This document shows positions 25,236-33,074 of a stretch of DNA of 38,438 bases, piece after piece. Origin of the DNA: Candidatus Saccharimonadota bacterium (GTDB taxonomy: Bacteria > Patescibacteriota > Saccharimonadia > Saccharimonadales > 2-12-FULL-41-12). The stretch covers positions 1 to 38,438 of the forward strand of contig JACRNE010000017.1 of NCBI GenBank assembly GCA_016219345.1. The letters run 5' to 3'. The number at the start of each line of letters is the position of its first letter. The stretch's first letter is position 1. Under the pieces are notes generated by a model, which was not told the DNA's origin, did not search any database, and saw nothing but the letters and a program-made list of their open reading frames with translations. Both the position numbers and the translations under genes were made by a program.

Positions 25236-25505
25236 TTAGTCACTTTTTCTATTCTCCTTCTCTGAGTTTTTGGGTTTTGACTTGGGCTTTGGTTTCGCTT
25301 GATCAACTACTTTTTTTACCTGGGCTCTTGCCTTATCGCGGTATTTCTTTGCAACCTCAAATTCCATTGAGAGAATAACAAGACCGAGGATTATAACAAC
25401 TAAACCTGGGCCTGGCAGAACAAGTAATGCCACTCCCAAAGCTATAACAGGAATACCTATTAAAAGAATGCCGATTTTCCTTGCTATGTCTATTGATTTC
25501 TTCAT
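25236..25505 (-). CDS. PGPGW-family small membrane protein
   Basis: 89 residues. RKIGILLIGIPVIALGVALLVLPGPGLVVIILGLVILSMEFEVAKKY matches the two-helix PGPGW family (PF09656-type), with Leu in place of the final Trp of the name-giving motif. The C-terminal third is a lysine-rich tail (KPKPKSKPKNSEKENRKSD), probably cytoplasmic. Function of the family is unknown. It follows the DUF1801 gene by one base on the same strand. Confidence 0.82.
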   Translation of the reverse strand: MKKSIDIARKIGILLIGIPVIALGVALLVLPGPGLVVIILGLVILSMEFEVAKKYRDKARAQVKKVVDQAKPKPKSKPKNSEKENRKSD

Positions 25506-25506
25506 A

Positions 25507-25932
25507 TTAAAACTGATAATTCGACGGATCTTTGCTCAATTTATCCGCTTCCTTAAGTAAAAATTTAGTTGTCTCAAGATTTAAATCAGAAAGTTTTTTA
25601 AATCTTATGCAGCTTTTACCGCAGTTGACCTTGCCTAATTTATCACCATAAGTTTCAGGCAAATACTTGCCATCTTTAGCTAGGCATATATAAAGACTGA
25701 TGTAATTTTTCTGATTAGCCAGGCCAATTATAGGCCAGTCGCCTTCTCGACCACTCTTGGATTTATAATGCATTGTTCCATAACCAACCATGGTTATACT
25801 CATGCCATCAAATAAATAAGGCTTAAGATCTGGAACTTCGCTCGAGATAATTTTATGAAGTTGGCTGATATCAGACTTCCGTTCACCGGTAGCAGCAAAA
25901 TATTCATCTAGGGTTTTAGCATTTATCCTCAT
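25507..25932 (-). CDS. DUF1801 (YdhG-like) family protein
   Basis: 141 residues, soluble. FDGMSITMVGYGTMHYKSKSG and GKSCIRFKKLSDLNLETTKFLLKEA are the typical blocks of DUF1801 proteins (GMPxYxxxG and GKSCIRFKKLxDLD). It is structurally related to small iron-chaperone-like frataxin folds in annotated family members, but no activity can be inferred here. The start overlaps the cytochrome b5-like gene stop (TAATG), with GGAGG upstream, so translation is coupled. Confidence 0.85.
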   Translation of the reverse strand: MRINAKTLDEYFAATGERKSDISQLHKIISSEVPDLKPYLFDGMSITMVGYGTMHYKSKSGREGDWPIIGLANQKNYISLYICLAKDGKYLPETYGDKLGKVNCGKSCIRFKKLSDLNLETTKFLLKEADKLSKDPSNYQF

Positions 25933-26372
25933 TAGCCCTCCAAATCTCCAAGTTTAAACTCTTCTAATTGTCCCTCTGCGCTAGAACTATGAGGAGTTCC
26001 GCTGCCTATTGACTCACCGTTTGAAGTTTCACGCTGCTTAAATAAGCTAGTCCCATCAATCCCACAAGCTCGCAAAATTTCACTGCCTCCAGGGTGTCGA
26101 GAAATAAATGATGTTAAGTCATAAACTGCGCCATCAATTACTGTCCAGCAATTATCGGCAGAGGAATGCTTGGCAACCTCATCTTTAGTTAGTTTTATTT
26201 CAGCATTTTCTGTACCATTACTGGCTTGAGACGAGACGAATGACTGCCCATTTGAAGTTTCGGTAATAGCCGCATTAGGAGTATTGTCCTTAGAATTTGC
26301 CTTGAATAGGAAAAATCCCGAAATAGCCAAAATAATCACTGATATCAAGATTATTATTTTGTTTTTATTCAA
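25932..26372 (-). CDS. Membrane-anchored cytochrome b5-like heme protein
   Basis: 146 residues. An N-terminal anchor (KIIILISVIILAISGFFLF, about 5-23) is followed by a Ser/Asn-rich linker and a cytochrome b5 fold: LTKDEVAKHSSADNCWTVIDGAVYDLTSFISRHPGGSEIL. The heme-axial His is in HPGG (93-96), and His128 in GTPHSSSAEGQL is the likely second ligand. The domain should face outward. A TSNG(Q/E)S repeat flanks the core (residues 39-44 and 116-121). The start codon is TTG with GGAGG 5 nt upstream, a strong site that decides the start. Its redox partner is unknown; the nearby quinol oxidase block suggests a place in respiration. Confidence 0.87.
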   Translation of the reverse strand: MNKNKIIILISVIILAISGFFLFKANSKDNTPNAAITETSNGQSFVSSQASNGTENAEIKLTKDEVAKHSSADNCWTVIDGAVYDLTSFISRHPGGSEILRACGIDGTSLFKQRETSNGESIGSGTPHSSSAEGQLEEFKLGDLEG

Positions 26373-26424
26373 GAAAACCTCCGTTATCGCACATATGTAA
26401 TTTTATCATGGACCCAAGGTTAAA

Positions 26425-26430
26425 TATAAT
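26425..26430 (+). promoter_or_regulatory. -10 element of a leaderless promoter
   Basis: TATAAT ends exactly 6 nt before the ATG at 26437, so transcription should begin on the start codon. AAGGA between them could instead serve as a ribosome-binding site if the transcript starts further upstream. Confidence 0.5.
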
Positions 26431-26436
26431 TAAGGA

Positions 26437-27231
26437 ATGCGACTTTCAGAATATGTATGGCATAGAGTTTTAAGACGCCCTTACCGCCTTAAAAAAATCA
26501 TTGATCAAGGCTCTGGTGATAAAGTAATTATTTTGATCCATGGCCTTGGCGCTAAAGCCCAGCAGTGGAGGCCTCTTGTTAGGGCCTTGAATGGTAGTGA
26601 CTGTCGGATAATTGCTTACGATCTTTTAGGTTTTGGATCCTCGCCTAAGCCTAAGTTCATAGAATATTCAGTCGAAGAGCATTCAAGATCTTTACTAAAA
26701 AGCATAAAGAAAGATCTTGGATCAAGGAAAAAAATAATTGTAGTTGGACACTCAATGGGCTGCATAATCAGCACTAACCTGGCGTATAACAATCCGGAAC
26801 TTATAAATAAGCTTGTCTTATACGAACCCCCTATACTGGCCAGCACAGGTAAGAGAATCCTGGTTCGCAAGTCATTTTATGAATACATCGCTGGAAGACC
26901 CGCCCTTGTAGCGTCATATCTACGCATGGCTGGGAGATTCACGGATAAGTTTTCAAGCTTCAAAACTTCAAACGCTTCTGACGAACAATGACTACCTTTC
27001 GAAAAATCCCTCAGAAATACAATTCTCAATCAAGAAACTACTTATGAACTAAAGCATATAGATATAGATACTCACGTGGTTTACGGTCGTTTAGATTTTG
27101 TCGTATCTAAAATTGATGCAAAAAAAATGGCCGCTATAAACCCTCACATAAAGCTGCATTATGTTACTGAAATTCATGATGTAACCGAAAAATCAGCAAA
27201 ATTCCTGAAAAATTTAATTGAATCAGTATAA
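26437..27231 (+). pseudogene. Alpha/beta hydrolase interrupted by one in-frame TGA
   Basis: Codons 1-184 (26437-26988) encode the start of an alpha/beta hydrolase: ILIHGLGAKAQQW (oxyanion), YDLLGFGSSPKP and VVGHSMGCI with nucleophile Ser106. TGA at 26989-26991 stops it. The same frame then stays open for 79 more codons to TAA at 27229-27231, encoding LPFEKSLRNTI, DTHVVYGRLDFVV with catalytic Asp220, and TEIHDVTEKSAKFL with His247. So the triad is complete across the stop, and no frameshift is involved. The TGA lies two codons before PF; relatives often have Trp there, consistent with a TGG-to-TGA change. Options are a recent nonsense mutation, read-through, or a base-calling error. If annotated conventionally the CDS ends at 26991. 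Confidence 0.85.
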
Positions 27232-27254
27232 TAGTAAGAATAAAAGGAGGGATA

Positions 27255-27854
27255 ATGTTTTCACTGCCAGAATTACCGTATTCATATGATGCTCTAGAAC
27301 CGTATATCGATGAACAGACTATGCGCATACATCATACAAAGCACCATCAGACTTACGTCGATAAACTAAATGCCGCTCTGCAAAACCATCCTGAACTATT
27401 AGAAAAATCTATCGAAGAAATTCTACAGGATCTAAATTCACTACCCGAAGATATCCGCACTCCAGTCCAAAATAATGGTGGAGGACATTATAATCACAGC
27501 CTGTTCTGGCAACTAATGGGGCCTAGGCAGTCAGGCACTCCTTCAGTCAAGATTAGTGAAGCCATCAACAATATTTTCGGTGATTTTAAAAATTTCCAAG
27601 ATAAATTTGCCGAGGCGGCAACCGGAAGATTTGGCTCCGGCTGGGCTTGGCTAGTAGATAATAAAGGTAACTTAGAGATTACCAGCACCGCAAATCAAGA
27701 TTGCCCGACTAGTGATGGACAGAAGCCCATCTTAGGCCTGGATGTTTGGGAGCATGCATACTATTTGAAATATCAGAATCGCCGTCCAGAATATATCGAT
27801 GCTTGGTGGAACGTAGTTAATTGGCAGGAAGTAGAAAAGAGGCTTTCAGCGTAG
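27255..27854 (+). CDS. sodA: Superoxide dismutase, Mn-type
   Basis: 199 residues of the Fe/Mn family. Metal ligands are His26, His81, Asp163 and His167 (DVWEHAYY). Residues that separate metal types point to manganese: [11 protein letters not shown] with Gly at the Fe-Gln position, and Gln148 in ANQDCP; cambialistic use is possible. AAGGAGGG lies 5 nt before the ATG, one of the strongest ribosome-binding sites in the window. It detoxifies superoxide produced by the respiratory genes nearby. Its stop codon overlaps the GTG start of the next gene (TAGTG). Confidence 0.95.
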   Translation: MFSLPELPYSYDALEPYIDEQTMRIHHTKHHQTYVDKLNAALQNHPELLEKSIEEILQDLNSLPEDIRTPVQNNGGGHYNHSLFWQLMGPRQSGTPSVKISEAINNIFGDFKNFQDKFAEAATGRFGSGWAWLVDNKGNLEITSTANQDCPTSDGQKPILGLDVWEHAYYLKYQNRRPEYIDAWWNVVNWQEVEKRLSA

Positions 27855-29494
27855 TGAAGGCAGCAGAAATATTTGTTGAAAGTCTTGAAGCCTGCGAGGT
27901 TGAATATGTCTTTGGTGTGCCTGGTGAAGAGAATCTAGAACTACTTGAGGCCATTAGAAAATCATCCATTAAAATGATCACCACCCGTGATGAGCAAACC
28001 GCCGTTTTTATGGCAGCTACGGTAGGTAGATTAACCGGACGGGCGGGGGTTGCCCTTTCCACGCTTGGGCCTGGAGCTACAAATCTAGTAACTGGTGTTG
28101 CCTACGCGCAGTTAGGTGCTATGCCCTTACTAGTCATAACCGGCCAAAAGCCTATTAAAAAAAGTAAGCAGGGTAAATTCCAAATCCTTGATGTCGTTGG
28201 AATGATGAAGCCGATCACCAAGCTCAGTGAAACAATCGTAAGCGCTGAGCGTGTTCCTAGTTCTGTCTACAACGCAATTCGTTTAGCCGAACAAGAAAGG
28301 CCGGGCGCCGTACACTTAGAGTTCCCAGAGGATATAGCTGAGGAAAGAAGCGACGTAAGACCCATCAAATGGCAGAAAACCAGGCGCCCCAACCCAGACG
28401 AAAAAAGCATCGACAACCTTGTAGAGGCTATAGAAAATTCACACTCCCCTATCATTTTGATAGGCGCGGGCGCCAACAGAAAGCTAATCCGCAAACAACT
28501 CCGCAGCTTCATAGACAAGACAAAAATACCGTTTATTACCACGCAAATGGGTAAAGGCGTTGAGGACGAAAGCAGCCCTCACTACATAGGCACAGCCGCT
28601 TTGAGCGATAGTGATTTCGTGCATAAAGCTTTAGAAAAAGCAGATTTAATCATAATGGTTGGTCACGACATAACAGAAAAACCACCTGTACTAAGCGAAA
28701 ATACCCATAAATTTGCCCACATTAACTTTTCGCCGGCGGAGATTGATGACGTGTATAAGCCAGACATGGAAGTTATAGGTGATATCAGCTACGCGCTGTG
28801 GGCAGCTACGGAAATAATTGAAGTTAAAGATTGGGATTTCTCAAATTTCCACGCCATTAAAGAAAGATTGCAGAAAAATATTGAAAAAGGATCCGACTCG
28901 GATAATTTCCCGATCAAACCCCAACGTTTTGTTAGCTCTCTCAGAAAAATCCTACCAAAGGACGCAATATTATCACTAGATAATGGAATGTATAAACTTT
29001 GGATTGCCCGTAATTACCCTGCTTATGAGCAGAATACAGTTCTGCTTGATAACGCCCTAGCCACCATGGGCGCGGGACTTGGAGTTGGCATGATGGCGAA
29101 GATGATAAATACGGACAAAAAGGTTGTAGTTGTAGCTGGGGATGGCGGCTTCCTAATGAACTTAGCAGATCTTGAAACAGCGGTGAGACTGAAGCTGGAC
29201 CTAACCATAATAGTACTGAAGGATGATGGCTACGGAATGATCAAATGGAAGCAAAAATCAATGGATCTACAGGACTTTGGACTAAGTTTTTCCAACCCTG
29301 ACTTTGAACAATTGGCAGATAGCTTTGGCGCTCAAGGACATGGTAAAAATATAAATTCACCTGACGATTTTGAAAAGCAACTTCAAGAGTCAATTAATTC
29401 AAAAGGTGTTCATATTATCGAATTGCCGATTGATTACTCTGACAATAACAGCTACTTTGGCGAAGATCTAAAGAAAAGTACGGAGGGAATCTGA
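27854..29494 (+). CDS. ThDP-dependent enzyme, acetolactate synthase-like / candidate 2-oxoglutarate decarboxylase
   Basis: About 546 residues with three ThDP-family domains. Catalytic Glu47 is in TTRDEQTAVFMAATVGRLTG; the PYR domain also shows STLGPGATNLVTG and VITGQKPI. The middle domain shows PIILIGAGAN; the PP domain shows GAGLGVGMMAK and the ThDP/Mg motif GDGGFLMNL ending KDDGYGMIKWKQ. Databases call this group acetolactate synthase large subunit. No regulatory subunit gene adjoins; instead a succinate-semialdehyde-type dehydrogenase follows with 1-nt overlap. That pair mirrors the cyanobacterial 2-oxoglutarate decarboxylase/SSADH genes, so decarboxylation of a 2-oxo acid is a serious alternative. 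Start: GTG 27854 overlapping the SOD stop; the open frame begins at TTG 27821. Confidence 0.88.
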   Translation: MKAAEIFVESLEACEVEYVFGVPGEENLELLEAIRKSSIKMITTRDEQTAVFMAATVGRLTGRAGVALSTLGPGATNLVTGVAYAQLGAMPLLVITGQKPIKKSKQGKFQILDVVGMMKPITKLSETIVSAERVPSSVYNAIRLAEQERPGAVHLEFPEDIAEERSDVRPIKWQKTRRPNPDEKSIDNLVEAIENSHSPIILIGAGANRKLIRKQLRSFIDKTKIPFITTQMGKGVEDESSPHYIGTAALSDSDFVHKALEKADLIIMVGHDITEKPPVLSENTHKFAHINFSPAEIDDVYKPDMEVIGDISYALWAATEIIEVKDWDFSNFHAIKERLQKNIEKGSDSDNFPIKPQRFVSSLRKILPKDAILSLDNGMYKLWIARNYPAYEQNTVLLDNALATMGAGLGVGMMAKMINTDKKVVVVAGDGGFLMNLADLETAVRLKLDLTIIVLKDDGYGMIKWKQKSMDLQDFGLSFSNPDFEQLADSFGAQGHGKNINSPDDFEKQLQESINSKGVHIIELPIDYSDNNSYFGEDLKKSTEGI

Positions 29495-30864
29495 TGGCTT
29501 TGCAATCAATAAATCCAAAAAACAAACAGGTCATAAAAGAATTCTCAGAATTAACCGATGCTGAGATCGAAGACAAGATAGATCAGGCTCAACTGGCTTT
29601 TGAAAGTTGGCGTAGTTCCAGTTTTTCTGAACGATCTAACCTAATGAAGAAAGCAGCCCAAGTTCTGCGAGACAAAAAATCAGAATACGCAAAAATAATT
29701 ACAGACGAAGTTGGAAAAACCCTTGCGGCTTCCGAAGCGGAAGTTGAAAAATGTGCCATGACCTGCGATTACTATGCGGACAATGCTGAAAAATTCCTAT
29801 CTAAAGAAATTGTAGAAACCGACGCTACTAAAAGCTATGCGCGCTTTGACCCAGTTGGAATTGTATTAGCTGTAATGCCTTGGAACTTCCCTTTCTGGCA
29901 AGTCTTTAGGTTTGCTGCACCTGCACTCATGGCCGGAAATGTTGGGCTACTTAAGCACGCGTCTAACGTACAGATGAGCGGCGAAGCAATAGAGGAAATC
30001 TTTAGAATTGCCGGCTTCCCTGACGCTACATTCATAAATCTATCAATCGGCTCTGCAAAAGTTGAACAAGTTATTAGAAATCCTAAGGTCAAGGCTGTAA
30101 CCCTTACTGGTAGCGAGAAAGCTGGCGCAGCCGTGGCAGCGACTGCGGGTAACGAGATCAAAAAAACAGTCATGGAGCTTGGTGGGAGCGACCCATTTAT
30201 AGTTCTAGCCGATGCAGATATAGACCAAGCAGTCGCTGCAGCCGTAACCGCCAGGTTGCAGTACAATGCTGGCCAAAGCTGTATAGCGGCAAAGAGATTT
30301 ATCGTCGAAGAAAATGTTATTGAAGATTTTACCAATAAACTTAAAATCGCTGTCGAAAAATTAAAAGTCGGTGATCCTTATGACCCCGAAACAAATGTTG
30401 GACCGTTGACTAACCAGCAAATGGTTGATGATGTAGAAAAACAAGTTGAAGAGTCGCTAAGCCTGGGTGCTCGAATATTATGTGGCGGTAAATCTGAAAA
30501 TTCCGAAGGATATTTCTACAACCCAGTCGTAATCGCAGACTGTACGCTTGATATGCCAGTACTAAACCAAGAGACTTTTGGACCGGTTTTTGCTGTTATT
30601 TCAGTTAAAAATTTCGAGGAAGCCATTAGGGTAGCAAACACCAGTGATTATGGATTAGGCGCAAATTTATTTACTGCCGACACAGAAAAAGCTGAAAAAG
30701 AGATAGTCCCACGTATTGATTCAGGAGCAGTATTTATAAATGGTCCGGTAAAGTCAGACCCTCGCCTTCCTTTCGGTGGAATTAAGAAATCAGGCTATGG
30801 GCGCGAATTGTCACACTATGGTATTAAAGAATTTGTAAACATAAAAACCGTATGGCTGAAGTAA
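29494..30864 (+). CDS. Aldehyde dehydrogenase, succinate-semialdehyde dehydrogenase type
   Basis: 456 residues, the length of GabD1-like enzymes. Visible are the cofactor segment VMPWNFPFWQ (Asn131), LTGSEKAG, general base Glu228 in MELGGSDPFI, catalytic Cys263 in NAGQSCIAAKRFIV and QETFGPVFAV. The ARFDPVGIVLAVMPWNFPFWQVFRF and GQSCIAAKRFIV blocks are characteristic of succinate-semialdehyde dehydrogenases. It shares a base with the upstream ThDP enzyme gene (TGATG), so the two are translated together. The expected product is succinate plus NAD(P)H. The 3' end overlaps pyrC by 13 nt. Confidence 0.92.
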   Translation: MALQSINPKNKQVIKEFSELTDAEIEDKIDQAQLAFESWRSSSFSERSNLMKKAAQVLRDKKSEYAKIITDEVGKTLAASEAEVEKCAMTCDYYADNAEKFLSKEIVETDATKSYARFDPVGIVLAVMPWNFPFWQVFRFAAPALMAGNVGLLKHASNVQMSGEAIEEIFRIAGFPDATFINLSIGSAKVEQVIRNPKVKAVTLTGSEKAGAAVAATAGNEIKKTVMELGGSDPFIVLADADIDQAVAAAVTARLQYNAGQSCIAAKRFIVEENVIEDFTNKLKIAVEKLKVGDPYDPETNVGPLTNQQMVDDVEKQVEESLSLGARILCGGKSENSEGYFYNPVVIADCTLDMPVLNQETFGPVFAVISVKNFEEAIRVANTSDYGLGANLFTADTEKAEKEIVPRIDSGAVFINGPVKSDPRLPFGGIKKSGYGRELSHYGIKEFVNIKTVWLK

Positions 30865-31904
30865 TAACCCTCCCTGGATTAATTGATCTACACGTTCACC
30901 TGCGTGACCCTGGCCAAACTCATAAAGAGGATTTTTATACCGGATCATCGGCAGCACTAGCTGGCGGCTTTACAACAATAGTCGATATGCCCAACAACCA
31001 AAGACTCATAACAAACAGCGAACTTCTGGTTGAAAAAATATCATCGGCAAAATCCAAAACTGTCTGTGATATTGGTTTCAATTTTGGCACACTAGGAGAT
31101 AACTTAGACCAATTTGAAGCCATCTACGATAAAGTTGTGGGACTAAAAGTTTATCTCAATATAACAACTGGTGGTTTTATTGTCGATAAGCCCAAGCTAG
31201 CTGAAATTTATAAAGCCTGGGAATCCGATAAACCAATTTTTCTACACGCAGAAGAAGATGTTTCAGATCTAGTAACGTCAACTCTTAGAGAGATAGAAAG
31301 AAAAACCCATATTTGTCACGTATCAAGCGAAGATGAACTAAAATTTGTCATGAAAGCAAAAGAAGCTGGACTGCCAGTAACGTGCGGCGTTACTCCACAT
31401 CATCTATTTCTAAGCGACAAAGACACCGAACGACTTGGGCCATATGCAAACGTGAAACCATATTTAAAGCCAGAGTCCGACCAAAAGTTCTTGTGGGATC
31501 ACCTAGATGCAATCGATATTATCGAATCAGATCATGCGCCCCATACAAGGCAAGAAAAAGAAAGTAATGAACCGCCATTCGGATTGCCTGGCCTTGAAAC
31601 CACACTGCCTTTAATCCTGACTGCTGAGGCTGAAGGCAGGATAAGTCGCCAACAATTACTTGAAAAGCTACATTTCACACCAGCAAAAATTATTAATCTA
31701 GAAACTAACCCTGAGACAAAAATTGAAGTCTCAATGGAAGAATATGAAATAAAAAATGAAGACCTAAAGACTAAATGCGGCTGGTCCCCCTACGCGGGCA
31801 AAAAAGTAATCGGAAAAATAGAAAGAGTAAATCTTCGCGGGCAATTAGTTTATGAGCACGGCAAAATATTAACTCAACCCGGCTCAGGAAAAACTATAAG
31901 TTAG
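30852..31904 (+). CDS. pyrC: Dihydroorotase PyrC (CAD-like amidohydrolase)
   Basis: 350 residues. GLIDLHVHLRDPGQTHKEDFYTG carries the first zinc histidines, GLKVYLN the bridging (carbamylated) lysine, HICHVSS and TPHHLFL the further metal ligands, and IESDHAPHT the catalytic Asp. The short form and the TPHHLFL/ESDHAPHTRQEKE blocks resemble the dihydroorotase domain of CAD rather than E. coli PyrC. It closes carbamoyl-aspartate to dihydroorotate. It starts within the end of the aldehyde dehydrogenase gene and ends overlapping the convergent pyrD by 11 nt. Confidence 0.93.
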   Translation: MAEVITLPGLIDLHVHLRDPGQTHKEDFYTGSSAALAGGFTTIVDMPNNQRLITNSELLVEKISSAKSKTVCDIGFNFGTLGDNLDQFEAIYDKVVGLKVYLNITTGGFIVDKPKLAEIYKAWESDKPIFLHAEEDVSDLVTSTLREIERKTHICHVSSEDELKFVMKAKEAGLPVTCGVTPHHLFLSDKDTERLGPYANVKPYLKPESDQKFLWDHLDAIDIIESDHAPHTRQEKESNEPPFGLPGLETTLPLILTAEAEGRISRQQLLEKLHFTPAKIINLETNPETKIEVSMEEYEIKNEDLKTKCGWSPYAGKKVIGKIERVNLRGQLVYEHGKILTQPGSGKTIS

Positions 31905-32997
31905 CTTTAACTTCTTGCGCTAATTCAGGATTCCACATCGAGCCTGTAGCGGATTGAACCACATCAGCACCGGCATTTCTGTATTCTTTGAAGTCTTGAG
32001 CGTTCATAACCCCGCCAACTCCGATAATCTCGTATCTGTAATTTTTTTTCTTACGTAACAAATTCAGTCTTTTTACCATATCGAGCCCAGCCCACTTTAT
32101 GCCAGCACCACATATTCCACTCATGAGCCTTCCCTCTCCAGGTAGTGCTTGATTACCATCTTCGTCAACCACGGCTACAGGAATGGTGTTGATAACCGAA
32201 ATTGCTGAAATATATTCACTAATATTGCTCACTATATCTTCTAACAAATCCTGCTGTGATTCAGAAAAATATCCAAACTTTACTATAAGCGGAGCATCGC
32301 CAACTGCCTGTTTAACTTTTTTGCAAACGGAGACAACAGCATCTTTTGAGTAGCAGAGTATACCCTCGTTAGCTACATTTGGGCAGGAAAGATTAATCTC
32401 TATAGCCTTAACGCCTGTTGATGCAGCTAATTTTGCAGCGCGGGCAAAGTCATCATAATAATCCTCCTGGGAATATCCATCGCGAATTGTCCCCACAACA
32501 CTCATTATTAAAAGCTGGCCATCTTTTTCGTAGCCCAAGGCTTTCTTGAGATCGCCAACCCAAAACTCTGGCCCTTTGCTTGGATTGCCAAACGAATTTG
32601 TTATAGATATTTCATCCAGACCTTTATCCGTATATTCCCTGCCGACTAAAGGATTTTTGGCTTTTTCTAAAGTTAGATCACCATCTGTATCGACATAAAG
32701 AACATTTGGAAATTGGTTTACCGGAAATTTTCCACTTCTTTGAGTTTTATAACAGACCACATCGAAACCTGTTTCAAACGCATACTTTATGTGCTGGCTA
32801 GTTGGGAGCGATCCGGCTGGGATTCCGAACGGCGAGTTTATTGGATAGCCTAAAAATTTGTAATCTGACTTGGCCGTTTGTTTTTGCGGCTTAAAGTCCT
32901 TTGCCGGAAAAGGTCCGTTATTAAAGTTATCTTCGAATGTTTTATGAGGATCGTAGAAGCCAATCTCATCATTTATGGTTTTACTCTGGCTCGACAT
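31894..32997 (-). CDS. pyrD: Dihydroorotate dehydrogenase PyrD-like
   Basis: About 367 residues of the FMN-dependent TIM-barrel family. NSPFGIPAGS opens the barrel; ITNSFGNPSKGPEFW, IEINLSCPN, PLIVKFGYF, INTIP and GVGGVMNAQDFKEYRNAGADVVQSATG give the FMN and orotate sites. Which class it belongs to (fumarate-, NAD- or quinone-linked) is not clear; there is no obvious N-terminal membrane helix. Its neighbour pyrC supports the pyrimidine role. The frame opens at 33045, but the extended -10 TGGTAGAAT (hexamer 33011-33006) fits a near-leaderless start at ATG 32997. Confidence 0.9.
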   Translation of the reverse strand: MSSQSKTINDEIGFYDPHKTFEDNFNNGPFPAKDFKPQKQTAKSDYKFLGYPINSPFGIPAGSLPTSQHIKYAFETGFDVVCYKTQRSGKFPVNQFPNVLYVDTDGDLTLEKAKNPLVGREYTDKGLDEISITNSFGNPSKGPEFWVGDLKKALGYEKDGQLLIMSVVGTIRDGYSQEDYYDDFARAAKLAASTGVKAIEINLSCPNVANEGILCYSKDAVVSVCKKVKQAVGDAPLIVKFGYFSESQQDLLEDIVSNISEYISAISVINTIPVAVVDEDGNQALPGEGRLMSGICGAGIKWAGLDMVKRLNLLRKKKNYRYEIIGVGGVMNAQDFKEYRNAGADVVQSATGSMWNPELAQEVKANL

Positions 32998-33005
32998 CAG
33001 ACTAT

Positions 33006-33033
33006 ATTCTACCACATAAAAATATGTTATAAT
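33006..33033. promoter_or_regulatory. Divergent promoters of pyrD and the M20 amidohydrolase
   Basis: Minus strand: TGGTAGAAT, hexamer 33011-33006, predicted start 32999 and a 2-nt leader for pyrD. Plus strand: TGTTATAAT, hexamer 33028-33033, with a leader of about 35 nt and GGAG before ATG 33075. The pair shows both leaderless and leadered genes served from one 22-bp region. Confidence 0.55.
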
Positions 33034-33074
33034 TTGCCTTCTCAACTAAGTTTTTACTTATTTGGAGTCATGGA

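Noticed and set aside
26437-27231. UGA reassigned to Gly or Trp genome-wide
   Set aside because: TGA ends trpE, trpG, the ThDP enzyme and other genes exactly at start-stop overlaps, so it acts as a stop here.
27821-27853. Upstream extension of the ThDP enzyme to a TTG start
   Set aside because: Overlaps the SOD coding end, and the GTG at 27854 overlapping the SOD stop gives a normal family N-terminus.
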